Positions 1 to 7,857 are shown, counted from the first letter of the stretch. The stretch is DNA of 12,901 nt from an uncultured Collinsella sp. (GCA_902491395.1 CABUHO010000041.1:1-12901); one strand, 5' to 3'. Numbers and translations: made by a program. Notes: generated by a model from the sequence alone, not told the origin.

Positions 1-66
1 GGTCAGCCCGTGGGAGGCCAGGGCGCCGCTGACCGGTGGACGGCACCGAGCCGTCGCAAGACTTGA
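1..66 (+). CDS. Possible 3' end of an upstream gene (partial)
   Basis: Reading from base 1 gives an open frame of 21 codons ending in TGA at 64-66, four bases before a strong terminator, which is where a gene end would be expected. The residues (Gly/Pro/Arg-rich, ending SRRKT) are not recognisable. The same bases can also fold: GGTCAGC (1-7) pairs with GCTGACC (28-34), and GACGGC pairs with GCCGTC near 39-55. The 3' end of a structured RNA is therefore an equal alternative. The identity cannot be decided from 66 bases. Confidence 0.3.
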   Translation, partial: GQPVGGQGAADRWTAPSRRKT

Positions 67-70
67 AGAA

Positions 71-100
71 GGGGGAGGCCTCGCGGCCTCCCCCTTTTTT
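71..100 (+). terminator. Intrinsic terminator of the upstream transcription unit
   Basis: A perfect 10-bp GC-rich stem (71-80 with 85-94) closes a TCGC tetraloop and is followed directly by six T residues (95-100). It separates the upstream unit from the acpS operon, whose promoter starts about 50 bases later. Confidence 0.93.
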
Positions 101-148
101 GCGTTTAAAGCCTGATCTAACAAACTCGCTGTGTTTTATGACCCTCGT

Positions 149-178
149 TTGTCGCATCTTCCGTTAACGGGCTACAAT
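149..178 (+). promoter_or_regulatory. Sigma70-type promoter of the acpS-tsaD operon
   Basis: A TTGTCG -35 box (149-154), an 18-bp spacer and a TACAAT -10 box (173-178) match the housekeeping consensus at 4/6 and 5/6. Transcription would start near 185, giving a leader of only about 20 nt before acpS. No operator-like repeat is seen in it. It is the only good promoter visible ahead of the six co-directional genes that follow. Confidence 0.65.
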
Positions 179-197
179 AACTTAGTCTGTGCAATAT

Positions 198-205
198 GGA
201 GGTGA
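198..205 (+). promoter_or_regulatory. acpS ribosome binding site (decides the start codon)
   Basis: GGAGGTGA is a near-perfect anti-SD match that ends two bases before the ATG at 208. An in-frame ATG at 196 overlaps this site, so it cannot be the start. The protein therefore begins MAEAGIGVDI. Confidence 0.85.
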
Positions 206-207
206 AC

Positions 208-747
208 ATGGCTGAAGCTGGTATCGGCGTTGATATCGTCGAGATTTCCCGCATGAAATCAATCCTTGAAAAGACGCCGTCGTTTGCTCGGCGTGTGTTT
301 ACCGAAGAAGAGTGCGCATATTGCGACGCTTCATCGCGTCCTGCAGCGCACTATGCGAGCCGTTTTGCTTCTCGTGAAGCGGTTCTCAAGGCTCTTGGTA
401 CGGGCTTTAGCCAGGGCGTCGGCCGCAAAGACGTCTCGGTAACGCGTGATAAGCTCGGAAAGCCTAAAGCAGTGCTTTCGGGTCGAGCGCTCGAGATTGC
501 TCAAGAGTTGGGTGTCATTGAAGTTGCGCTTTCCATTACCTTGACGGGTGATTTGGCCGTAGCCAATGCCATTGCGATCACCGAGGATGCTCGACCCAAG
601 CCTAAGGAAGAAAAGGTGAGCACCAAGGAACGCGTTGCACAAACATTTAAAGAGGCTCGCTCGGTTTTAGATGAGCTTGAGCAACTGCAAAATTCAGCTT
701 TGACGGAGCATCAGGGCGATGCTTCGCAAGATACGCTAGGAGCATAG
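208..747 (+). CDS. acpS: Holo-[acyl-carrier-protein] synthase with a C-terminal extension
   Basis: AcpS transfers 4'-phosphopantetheine from CoA to the serine of apo-ACP, activating it for fatty acid synthesis in the cytoplasm. The 179-residue product starts with GIGVDIVEI, with Asp9 at the Mg-binding position. It has SREAVLKALGTG around residues 55-66, with Glu57 as the second acidic ligand, and LGKPKAVL at 83-90. These are the AcpS signature blocks. Typical AcpS proteins have about 120-126 residues. Here the fold ends near residue 126 and a charged, probably helical tail of about 50 residues follows (KPKEEK, then heptad-like Leu spacing). The tail is unexplained. First gene of the operon; its stop codon directly abuts the ATG of the next gene, suggesting translational coupling. 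Confidence 0.93.
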   Translation: MAEAGIGVDIVEISRMKSILEKTPSFARRVFTEEECAYCDASSRPAAHYASRFASREAVLKALGTGFSQGVGRKDVSVTRDKLGKPKAVLSGRALEIAQELGVIEVALSITLTGDLAVANAIAITEDARPKPKEEKVSTKERVAQTFKEARSVLDELEQLQNSALTEHQGDASQDTLGA

Positions 748-2364
748 ATGAAACCGGTTTTGAGTACCGAGGAAGTCGTTCGCCTCGAGGATATTATCGA
801 ACGCGAAGGAACTTCGAAGGCCGAGCTTATGGAACTGGCGGGTGAGTTTGCTGCTAGTGAAATTCTAAAACTCAATCCCGATCGCGTCCTTGTTCTGGTC
901 GGTTTTGGCAACAACGGTGGCGATGGCTGGGTCGCGGCTGATATCTTGAGTCACAAAGGCGTTGACGTGGACATCGTGTCTCCGGTTGAGCCGGATGAGA
1001 TTCCTGCCGCTCTGGCTCGCCATGTTGCCCGCCGTACCGCCGGTCGTGACGTACATGTGTGCGTCGGTCCCTCACGAGATGAGCTTGAGGTTTTGATCGA
1101 TAAGGCCGACGTTGTTGTTGACGCTATTTTTGGTACCGGTTTCCACGGTGACTTGCGTGCACCGTTCTCCATCTGGATTCCGACAGTTAACGACTGTGCC
1201 GACCATGTGGTGTCCATCGATGTCCCTTCGGGTCTGAATGCCGAGACCGGTGTTGTCGACGACGACTGCATCCGTGCCGAGCGCACGGTTACGATGATCA
1301 CGCCCAAGATTGGTCTCTACAGCGCTGATGGCCCAGAGTACGCCGGTGATCTGGTGTGCGGTAGCCTCTATGACCGCCTTGATGAGGTCATCGATGATGT
1401 CGACCATGCCGCCGAGATAGTCGAGCCCGGTGACCTGGTGGATTTCTTTGCTCCGCTGCCCACGAATATCGATAAATATTCTCGCGGTTCCGTCCTTATT
1501 GTTGCCGGTTCGGCGCAGTATCCTGGCGCTGCCATTATGGCCGCCAAGTCTGCTGCCCGCGCGGGTGCCGGCTATGTGGCTGTCGCGACGCCCGATGCGT
1601 GTGCCAATCTTATTCGTATGGCGCTTCCCTCGATTCCGGTTTTTGCTATTCCGTCCGATTCCCGCGGCTCTTTTGGTGCCGCTGCGCGTATGACCGTGTG
1701 CGAGATTGCAAAGAAGTACAGCTGCGTACTGTGCGGTCCCGGCATGACGACGTCTGCCGGTGCCATGCAGGTGGTTTCGGGCTTATTGGAGCTTGATGTA
1801 CCGCTGATCCTTGATGCCGATGCGCTCAACTGCCTTGCTAAGATTGCTATCGACGGTATCGATAGCAACCCTGAGATGTACCGCCGTGAGCAACCGCTCG
1901 TCATGACGCCGCACTATCGCGAGCTTTCGCGTTTGGTTGCCGGTGACGAGGTTAACGATCTAGGGACTGCAATCGCGGCCGCGCAGAAGGTTGTCTGGGC
2001 TGCTGGCTCCGACAATCTCGTGGTTATTGCCAAGGGGCCGACGACGGCTATCTGTGGCGTTGAGCGCGTGCTTTTGCCGCTCTCGGGTCCGGCGTCGTTG
2101 GCGACTGCCGGTTCGGGCGATGTTCTTGCGGGCATTTTGGCTGGCACACTGGCTACCATGCGTGATGAGATGGATCGCTGGGAGCTGCTGTATTCGTATG
2201 CCGTTGCGCTTCACAGCTATGCGGGTTTTGCCGCGGCGACGGAGTATGGTGAGAAGAGTGTTATTGCGACCGATCTGATCGACTTGATCGGTCCTGCCAT
2301 GGAATTGGCGGCAAAGGATGCACTCGATGATCTGGGAATCATGGACGAAGGGTCGGATGACTAA
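748..2364 (+). CDS. nnr: Bifunctional NAD(P)H-hydrate epimerase / ADP-dependent NAD(P)H-hydrate dehydratase
   Basis: This enzyme repairs hydrated NADH and NADPH: the N-terminal YjeF_N domain interconverts the R and S epimers of NAD(P)HX, and the C-terminal ribokinase-like domain dehydrates S-NAD(P)HX using ADP. Visible N-domain motifs are GNNGGDG (residues 54-60), DAIFGTG (125-131) and DVPSG (158-162). In the C-domain: GSAQYPGAA near 255, a GPGM motif near 331, LDADALN (355-361), MTPHYREL (from 386) and AGSGDVLAG with the expected catalytic Asp458. At 538 residues the length fits the fused bacterial form. RBS AGGAG lies at 738-742. No gap separates it from acpS and only two bases separate it from alr. 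The nnr-alr-tsaE-tsaB order is common in actinobacteria. Confidence 0.95.
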   Translation: MKPVLSTEEVVRLEDIIEREGTSKAELMELAGEFAASEILKLNPDRVLVLVGFGNNGGDGWVAADILSHKGVDVDIVSPVEPDEIPAALARHVARRTAGRDVHVCVGPSRDELEVLIDKADVVVDAIFGTGFHGDLRAPFSIWIPTVNDCADHVVSIDVPSGLNAETGVVDDDCIRAERTVTMITPKIGLYSADGPEYAGDLVCGSLYDRLDEVIDDVDHAAEIVEPGDLVDFFAPLPTNIDKYSRGSVLIVAGSAQYPGAAIMAAKSAARAGAGYVAVATPDACANLIRMALPSIPVFAIPSDSRGSFGAAARMTVCEIAKKYSCVLCGPGMTTSAGAMQVVSGLLELDVPLILDADALNCLAKIAIDGIDSNPEMYRREQPLVMTPHYRELSRLVAGDEVNDLGTAIAAAQKVVWAAGSDNLVVIAKGPTTAICGVERVLLPLSGPASLATAGSGDVLAGILAGTLATMRDEMDRWELLYSYAVALHSYAGFAAATEYGEKSVIATDLIDLIGPAMELAAKDALDDLGIMDEGSDD

Positions 2365-2366
2365 TC

Positions 2367-3512
2367 ATGAATAAAGCCGATTTGACGCGCTGGTCCTGGG
2401 TTGAGATTGACCGCGGGGCGCTTCGCCGCAACACGAGGGCTTACAAGAACCTGCTCGATTCACGTCAACGACTGTGCTGCGTGGTCAAGGCCGATGCCTA
2501 TGGCCATGGTGCCGTTGAGTGCGCCAAAATCATGTACTCGGCCGGAGCCGACATGTTCGCGGTGGCGACGGTCAGCGAGGGTGTTGAGCTACGTCGGGGC
2601 GGAATTACCAAGCCCATCCTGATCTTAAGCGAGCCGCCTATCGAGGCGATCCCCACACTGCTTGAGTTTGACATTATGCCTTCGGTCTATACGTCCGATT
2701 TCGCCCTTGCCTATGGCGAGTGCGCTGTCGCGGCAGGCAAGGTGGGCAAGTACCATCTAGCCATCGAGACGGGCATGAACCGCATCGGTGTTCACTACAC
2801 GCAGGTGCTCGACTTTGTTCGTGGTATTAGCTTCCATCGCGGTATCCAGTGTGATGGCGTCTTTACGCACTTCGCCACGGCCGATGAACCTTCGGGTTGG
2901 GACTACAAACTGCAGTGCCAACGCTTTACCGAGGCCGTTCAGGCCATTAAGGACGCGGGTTTTGAGTGCGGTATCGTGCACTGCGCCAACACGCCGTCCT
3001 CGATGCTCGATTCCTCGATGCATTTTGATATGATTCGCGCCGGCGTTGGCTTGTATGGCATGCAACCATGCGAGCTGAGTGGTCGCGTGATGCAGCTCGA
3101 TCCTGTTATGAGCGTGCATGCGCGCGTGACACGCGTGGCGCATCCTGCGATGGGCGAGGGCGTGGGCTACGGATTTACCTATCGCGTGCCGCGTACGCGC
3201 GTTCAGATTTGCACGCTGCCGATTGGATATGCCGACGGTCTTTCGCGTACGCTCTCCAATCGTATGGACGTGCTGTATCGCGGCGAGCGCGTGCGTCAGG
3301 TGGGTAACATCTGCATGGACCAGTTTATGGTCGCCATTCAGTCCAACCCGGCACATGAGATTCCCGAGGCCGAGCATGGTGACGAGATGATTATTGTCGG
3401 CCGCGATGGCGATGCCGAGATTACCATGGACGAGATGGCCCGACTGCGCGGCACGATTAACTACGAGGTCGCCTGCGGCTTTGGCATGCGTCTCGACAAG
3501 ATCTACGTGTAG
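2367..3512 (+). CDS. alr: Alanine racemase
   Basis: A PLP enzyme that interconverts L- and D-alanine, supplying D-Ala for peptidoglycan. The 381-residue length is normal. The PLP lysine is Lys41 in VVKADAYGHGA. The opposite catalytic base is Tyr268 in GEGVGYGFTYR. Other family blocks are ETGMNRIG, FTHFATAD, HCANTPSS, RAGVGLYG, PIGYADGLSR and VGNICMDQFMV. It starts two bases after the nnr stop. The upstream SD is only moderate (GAAGGG within the end of nnr), consistent with coupled translation. Confidence 0.97.
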   Translation: MNKADLTRWSWVEIDRGALRRNTRAYKNLLDSRQRLCCVVKADAYGHGAVECAKIMYSAGADMFAVATVSEGVELRRGGITKPILILSEPPIEAIPTLLEFDIMPSVYTSDFALAYGECAVAAGKVGKYHLAIETGMNRIGVHYTQVLDFVRGISFHRGIQCDGVFTHFATADEPSGWDYKLQCQRFTEAVQAIKDAGFECGIVHCANTPSSMLDSSMHFDMIRAGVGLYGMQPCELSGRVMQLDPVMSVHARVTRVAHPAMGEGVGYGFTYRVPRTRVQICTLPIGYADGLSRTLSNRMDVLYRGERVRQVGNICMDQFMVAIQSNPAHEIPEAEHGDEMIIVGRDGDAEITMDEMARLRGTINYEVACGFGMRLDKIYV

Positions 3513-3520
3513 GAGCCACT

Positions 3521-4141
3521 ATGGGTGTCATGCGCATCCCCGGACATAGTCACCAGGCGCCGCGCGAGGTTGCGCTCGAGGAGATTGAGGCTGTTTTAGG
3601 CGACTGCCATCTCTGCCAGCTCTATCAGTCGCGTCATAACATCGTGTTTGGCGTGGGAAACCCCCACGCCCGCGTCATGTTTATCGGCGAGGCACCGGGG
3701 CGTAACGAGGATCTGCAAGGCGAACCGTTTGTGGGGGCGGCGGGCGAAGATCTCAACGGCATCCTGTCGCTGGCTGGTCTCAAGCGCGAAGACGTCTACA
3801 TTGCCAACGTGCTTAAGTGTCGGCCACCGGGAAATCGCAATCCTCGGCCCGAGGAAGTGCTGGCCTGTTCACCGTTTTTGCGTGAGCAGATTCGGAGCAT
3901 TTGGCCCGATATCATCGTGACGCTCGGTAATCCCGCGACGCACTTTGTGCTTAAGACCGAGATCGGCATCACCAAGCTGCGCGGCAGGTTCCATCAGATG
4001 GGGCATTTTGTGGTGATGCCTACGTTCCATCCGGCGGCGGCGCTGCGTAATCCGGCGTGGCAGGAGCTGCTGGAGGAAGACTTTAAGATGCTGGGCGACT
4101 ATCTGGAGCGGCATCCCGCGCCAGAGGGTGCCTCGGAATAA
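3521..4141 (+). CDS. Family 4 uracil-DNA glycosylase (Fe-S type)
   Basis: Removes uracil from DNA after cytosine deamination or dUTP misincorporation, starting base-excision repair. The 206-residue protein has GEAPG at 56-60 (motif A, followed by RNEDLQGEPFVG), NVLKCRPPGNRNP near 96-108, and the active-site His-Pro at 170-171 in PTFHPAAALR. Four cysteines (Cys29, Cys32, Cys100, Cys116) have the spacing expected for the [4Fe-4S] cluster of family 4/5 UDGs. The first 20 residues are a variable tail. RBS AGGAG (3511-3515) overlaps the alr stop codon, so the gene is a true operon member. Family 4 rather than 5 is inferred from motif A. Confidence 0.92.
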   Translation: MGVMRIPGHSHQAPREVALEEIEAVLGDCHLCQLYQSRHNIVFGVGNPHARVMFIGEAPGRNEDLQGEPFVGAAGEDLNGILSLAGLKREDVYIANVLKCRPPGNRNPRPEEVLACSPFLREQIRSIWPDIIVTLGNPATHFVLKTEIGITKLRGRFHQMGHFVVMPTFHPAAALRNPAWQELLEEDFKMLGDYLERHPAPEGASE

Positions 4142-4153
4142 TAAGGAGCATAT

Positions 4154-4660
4154 ATGTCCCTGGAGCGCCTGGGGGTAGGTATTTATAAAACGGCTTGCTC
4201 TGCCGATACGGAGCATTTTGGCGAGCTGGTTGCGCCGTGCCTGGAAGATGGTGATGTGCTGATCTTGACCGGCGGCCTCGGGGTGGGCAAAACCCACTTT
4301 ACCAAGGGCGTTTCGCGTGGTCTGGGCGACGGCCATATGGTCACGAGTCCCACATTCGCACTCATGGCCGTTCATGACCAGGGGCGTATTCCGCTGTTCC
4401 ACTTTGACCTGTACCGCCTGGAGCATGCTTACGAGCTCGAGGATACGGGCATTTTCGATGTACTGGGCTATGAGGGTGCCTGTCTGTTGGAGTGGGGCGA
4501 ACAGTTCCAGGACGAACTGACAGACGAGTATCTTTCGGTAACGCTTAAGCGTGATGAGAACGATAGCGACGTGCGAACGATAACGCTCGAGGCGCACGGC
4601 GAGCGCGCAGCGGAGCTTTCCGATTTGATTGATAAGGCTGTACAAGATGAGCTTGCATAA
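4154..4660 (+). CDS. tsaE: tRNA t6A biosynthesis ATPase TsaE
   Basis: TsaE is the P-loop ATPase that works with the TsaB-TsaD complex to put threonylcarbamoyl on A37 of ANN-decoding tRNAs. The 168-residue product has the Walker A motif GGLGVGKTH at 40-48, the TSPTFAL switch-like segment at 64-70, HFDLYRLE at 83-90 and LLEWGE at 111-116, all typical of the family. The C-terminus (from about 140) is somewhat longer than minimal TsaE proteins and acidic. RBS AAGGAG (4143-4148) lies just after the UDG stop. The end of the gene overlaps the start of the TsaB-RimI-TsaD gene by 14 bases, which fits stoichiometric production of physical partners. Confidence 0.95.
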   Translation: MSLERLGVGIYKTACSADTEHFGELVAPCLEDGDVLILTGGLGVGKTHFTKGVSRGLGDGHMVTSPTFALMAVHDQGRIPLFHFDLYRLEHAYELEDTGIFDVLGYEGACLLEWGEQFQDELTDEYLSVTLKRDENDSDVRTITLEAHGERAAELSDLIDKAVQDELA

Positions 4661-7031
4661 CGATTACGCGCTGGTGGTGGCGCTCGATACTTCGACCGAT
4701 ATGCTTGCCTGCGCGGCAAGCTGGATTGATGGGCAGACGGGCGAGGCGAAGCTGGTGAGTGGCGACCATATGTGCCGTCGCCATGCCAATGTGGAGCTCG
4801 TGAATACTGTCGACAGCGTGCTTGCTCGGGCTGGCATGGACCGTGCTGACGTGGGCAGTTACGTCGTCGGTCGCGGTCCTGGTTCGTTTACCGGTGTGCG
4901 TATCGGCATTTCCACCGCCAAGGGCTTGGCGCGCGGTGCCAACGTGCCGCTGTTGGGCGTGTCGACGCTCGATGCCTGCGCATGGACCGCGTGGAAGGCT
5001 GGCGTGCGTGGCAAGCTCGGCATTCTGGCCGATGCCATGCGCGGCGAGGTGTATCCGGCTTTGTATGTGCTGAGCGACGAGGGCCCCGAGCGTCAGTTTG
5101 AGCGCGAGCACGTGGTCAAGGCTGCCGTGGCGCTTGATGAGTGGCGTCAAGCCGCGGACTGGGACCAGGTTCAGCTGACTGGCGACGGTCTCGTGCGCTA
5201 TGGCAAGCTGCTGGGCGAGGATGAGGCCGCTCGCTGCGTAGAGCGCGACTTGTGGTGGCCTTCGGGCGAGGGCCTCCTCCTTGCGCATGCCGCGGGTGAC
5301 GGCGACCCGGCCCGCGTCCTGCCGATCTATACGCGCCTTTCTGACGCCGAGGAAAACGAGCGCAAACGCCTCGGTCTTGCCGAGAGCGCGCAGAGCGAAA
5401 TTACGGGCGTCGCCGATGAGCTCGCCGGTCGCCATCTGCAATTCCGCCCCATGGGTGCGGCGGACGCCGAGGGTGCGAGTGCGCTGGAGGCCGCCTGCTT
5501 TGAAGGCGCTGGGCACGAGGCGTGGACGCCGGGCATGTTCTTGTCCGAGCTGGGCGAGGATGTTGCGGCGCCGCGCAGCTGGTGGGTGGCGCACGACGAC
5601 GGTCAGCTGCTGGGGCTTGCCGGTGGCATGGTCGTAGACGGTGACGTGCAGATTTTGGATGTTGCCGTCGACCCGAAGCATCGCCGCGAGGGTATTGCCC
5701 GCAAGCTGCTGTCGCATGTGAGCTACGATGCCCAGATGCTCGGCTGTACGACCGCCTCGCTCGAGGTTGAGGATGGCAACGAGGGCGCTATTGCGCTCTA
5801 TGTCTCTCTGGGCTTTACCGAGGCGGGCTGTCGCCGCGGTTACTACGGTGTTGGCAAGGACGCCATCGTCATGACGGCGCCGCTGCCCTTGGTGCTCCCG
5901 GTCGACAACGCTTCGCCCGAGCCGACGGCGGCTGAGCAGCGTGTATGGCCGCTACCTGCACCCGAGCGCACCGTTGAGGAGCGTGCCGAAATTGAGCGCC
6001 GTCGCCTGGTGCTTGCCATCGAGAGTTCGTGCGATGAGACGGCTGTGGCGATTATCGATGCGGACGGTAATATGCTGGCCAATCAGGTTTCGACGCAGAT
6101 CGATTTTCATGCCCGTTTTGGCGGCGTAGTGCCCGAGATCGCTTCGCGCAAGCACGTTGAGGTTATCGTGAGCGTCGTGGACGCGGCGCTCGAGGATGCC
6201 GCGGCATCGCTTGGTCTTGAGGGCGGAGCCATCGCGCCGAGCGAACTCGCCGCTGTTGGCGTGACACAGGGTCCGGGCCTGGTGGGTGCTCTGGTGGTGG
6301 GCGTCGCCTTCGCCAAGGGCTTTGCCTATGCCGCCGGTAAACCGCTCGTGTGCGTCAACCATCTGGAAGGTCATCTGTTCGCCAACCTGCTGGCGCAGCC
6401 CGATCTCAAGCCGCCGTTTATCTTCACGCTCGTCTCGGGCGGTCATACCATGCTTGTTCACGTCAAGGCGTGGGGTGACTACGAGGTGCTCGGCGAGACG
6501 CTCGACGACGCCGTGGGTGAGGCCTTCGACAAGGTGGCTAAGGCGCTGGGTCGGGGCTATCCCGGCGGCCCCATCATCTCCAAGCTGGCCGAGACGGGCA
6601 ATCCCCGCGCGATTGACTTCCCCCGCGCGCTCAATAGTAGGGGAGACTATCGATTCTCGCTTTCGGGCCTTAAGACGGCCGTGACGCTCTACATTGAGCA
6701 GGAGACCAAAGCCGGGCGTACGATTCATCTGCCCGACCTGGCGGCTTCGTTTGAGGCCGCGGTCTTTGACGTTCAGTACAAGAAGGCCAAGAACGCGCTG
6801 CATGCCACCGGATGCAAGGAGTACTGCATCGGCGGCGGCGTCTCGGCTAACCCGCATCTGCGCGAGATGATGATCAAGAAGCTCGGGCGCCAGGGCATTC
6901 GCGTGACGGTGCCGCCTCTCTCGGCATGCACCGACAACGCCGCCATGATCGCGGAGGTCGCCCGCCGTAAATTCGACCGAGGAGAAATCTCGCCGTTCGA
7001 CGTCGACGCCGATCCGAACATGACGCTGTAG
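4647..7031 (+). CDS. tsaD: TsaB-RimI-TsaD triple fusion (t6A37 synthesis and N-terminal acetyltransferase)
   Basis: One 794-residue protein carries three normally separate activities. Residues 1 to about 230 are TsaB (ALDTSTDML, then GRGPGSFTGVRIG near 75-87), the scaffold partner of TsaD. Residues about 260-415 are a GNAT domain like RimI, which acetylates the N-terminal alanine of ribosomal protein bS18; the acetyl-CoA loop RREGIARKLL is near 345 and LEVEDGNEGAIALYVSLGF follows. A Pro/Ala/Glu-rich linker leads to TsaD at about 453-794: AIESSCDETA, metal ligands His572 and His576 in HLEGHL, SGGHT near 600, GGGVSANPHLR near 730 and TDNAAMIA near 761. The start is set at ATG 4647 because AAGG lies upstream; an in-frame TTG at 4629 is weaker. 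All active-site motifs of TsaD look intact. Confidence 0.93.
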   Translation: MSLHNDYALVVALDTSTDMLACAASWIDGQTGEAKLVSGDHMCRRHANVELVNTVDSVLARAGMDRADVGSYVVGRGPGSFTGVRIGISTAKGLARGANVPLLGVSTLDACAWTAWKAGVRGKLGILADAMRGEVYPALYVLSDEGPERQFEREHVVKAAVALDEWRQAADWDQVQLTGDGLVRYGKLLGEDEAARCVERDLWWPSGEGLLLAHAAGDGDPARVLPIYTRLSDAEENERKRLGLAESAQSEITGVADELAGRHLQFRPMGAADAEGASALEAACFEGAGHEAWTPGMFLSELGEDVAAPRSWWVAHDDGQLLGLAGGMVVDGDVQILDVAVDPKHRREGIARKLLSHVSYDAQMLGCTTASLEVEDGNEGAIALYVSLGFTEAGCRRGYYGVGKDAIVMTAPLPLVLPVDNASPEPTAAEQRVWPLPAPERTVEERAEIERRRLVLAIESSCDETAVAIIDADGNMLANQVSTQIDFHARFGGVVPEIASRKHVEVIVSVVDAALEDAAASLGLEGGAIAPSELAAVGVTQGPGLVGALVVGVAFAKGFAYAAGKPLVCVNHLEGHLFANLLAQPDLKPPFIFTLVSGGHTMLVHVKAWGDYEVLGETLDDAVGEAFDKVAKALGRGYPGGPIISKLAETGNPRAIDFPRALNSRGDYRFSLSGLKTAVTLYIEQETKAGRTIHLPDLAASFEAAVFDVQYKKAKNALHATGCKEYCIGGGVSANPHLREMMIKKLGRQGIRVTVPPLSACTDNAAMIAEVARRKFDRGEISPFDVDADPNMTL

Positions 7032-7043
7032 TCGCAAAGGCGC

Positions 7044-7178
7044 GGTCCCCGACCGGAGGGGCCGGATATAAGGTTTCCTGCTCTACAGTCCTGCGCAAGA
7101 CGAAGGCCACATTAAGTGGCCTTCTTTGCGTGCGGAACTCGCGATAAACCTTATATCCGGCCCCTCCGGCCGGGGACC
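7044..7178 (+). repeat. Long hairpin element, copy 1 (conserved core, variable arms)
   Basis: Arms 7044-7076 and 7146-7178 pair at 32 of 33 positions (one A·C mismatch, 7052/7170). The 69-nt core (7077-7145) contains a 9-bp apical stem (7102-7110 with 7116-7124, loop ATTAA) and weaker pairing below it. The core matches a second copy at 7964-8033 in about 61 of 70 aligned columns, in the same orientation, while the GC-rich outer arms of the two copies are unrelated. It lies 13 bases after tsaD and could act as the operon's terminator, although only TTT follows the arm. Family unknown; no protein was recognised in it. Confidence 0.85.
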
Positions 7179-7280
7179 TTTCTGTATCGATATAGCTTCT
7201 GGGCTGGATCGGCGTCGACAACGTCCAGCAAGATTAACAAGCCAGCGTCGAATTTCCGGCGTTCTTTAGCTGAAAGAAAC

Positions 7281-7593
7281 CTACCTGATAATCGACTCAA
7301 TATCTCGTCTCTTATAGCAGTCGGCGGACTTCCATAACGTCGTCGATGACGACATAAAAAACCATGTAGTTGCCAACGCAGAAGCGGTAATACGGGTGCA
7401 ACCGCCTTCTTGTCGAAGGGTATGTTGGTGACATGGTTGGATTCTTGAGATGTTCGAGTATGCCTGCTTCAACATTGTCGACAAGCCTATTTGCTGCAGC
7501 GGGGTTATTGAGATCAAAGGCGATATATGACGCTGCTTGGCTGAGGTCCTCCCAAAATAGGGGAAGATAGCGGAGCTTATAGGGCCTGTTCAT
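7281..7593 (-). pseudogene. RelE/ParE-family toxin, C-terminus lost by frameshift
   Basis: Read from ATG 7593, the open part encodes 93 residues (stop at 7312-7314) that look like a RelE/ParE mRNA interferase or gyrase-type toxin: a helical front half (FWEDLSQAASYIA), then YYRFCVGNYMVFYVV and DDVMEVRRLL, the family's last strand. Relatives usually continue Leu-Tyr-x-Arg-Arg-Asp, and exactly such residues (YKRRDIESIIR-like) appear in the adjacent frame down to the stop at 7281-7283. The junction reads CTATAAG where CTA-TAy-AAG would be expected, consistent with a 2-base deletion. About ten C-terminal residues, including the conserved Arg pair, are therefore missing. The start overlaps the antitoxin end by 17 bases, normal for such operons. 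Residual activity cannot be excluded. Confidence 0.72.
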
Positions 7594-7852
7594 CGAGACC
7601 GCCGTTGAGCATTTTTCTGACAGAGCCAAAGACATCGTCGTGTGTATAGCGAAGATGCATGCTGGCGGCCTGACGATCAGCGGCATCAAGGGCGCTCTCG
7701 ATTGTATTGCTCAGCGACTTGTACTGCTCAAAGCTCATGACGACCATAGAGCCCCGCCCGTTTTTAGTTAGAAAAACCGGACCCTCTTGTTCGACTTCGC
7801 GTTCAACGTCCGGGTAGTGATTTCTGAGATCTGAGACTGGTCTAATATTCAC
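7577..7852 (-). CDS. Phd/YefM-family antitoxin
   Basis: A 91-residue protein that would neutralise the downstream toxin and repress the operon. The N-terminal half has the Phd/YefM pattern: IRPVSDLRNHYPDV, then EGPVFLTKNGRGSMVVMSFEQYKSL (residues about 23-47, interrupted here only by description), the DNA-binding fold. The C-terminal half (from about 50) is Ala/Asp-rich and helical, as expected for the toxin-binding tail. It starts with GTG at 7850-7852, behind a perfect AGGAGG (7858-7863) spaced five bases away. It is complete and looks intact even though its toxin is frameshifted. The gene runs against its neighbours and is AT-richer than them, which suggests acquisition. Confidence 0.85.
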   Translation of the reverse strand: MNIRPVSDLRNHYPDVEREVEQEGPVFLTKNGRGSMVVMSFEQYKSLSNTIESALDAADRQAASMHLRYTHDDVFGSVRKMLNGGLDEQAL

Positions 7853-7857
7853 AGCGA

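Noticed and set aside
5952..7037. Antisense open frame of about 361 codons opposite TsaD
   Set aside because: The sense strand carries full TsaD motifs, and the antisense residues match no recognisable family.
7261..7280. AT-rich hairpin (GTTCTTT...AAAGAAAC) downstream of the toxin, as a terminator
   Set aside because: The stem is short, A/T-only at most positions and bulged; too weak to call.
7594..7689. Upstream extension of the toxin reading frame (32 extra codons)
   Set aside because: It lies entirely within the antitoxin gene. The family-like sequence starts at ATG 7593, with the usual short overlap.
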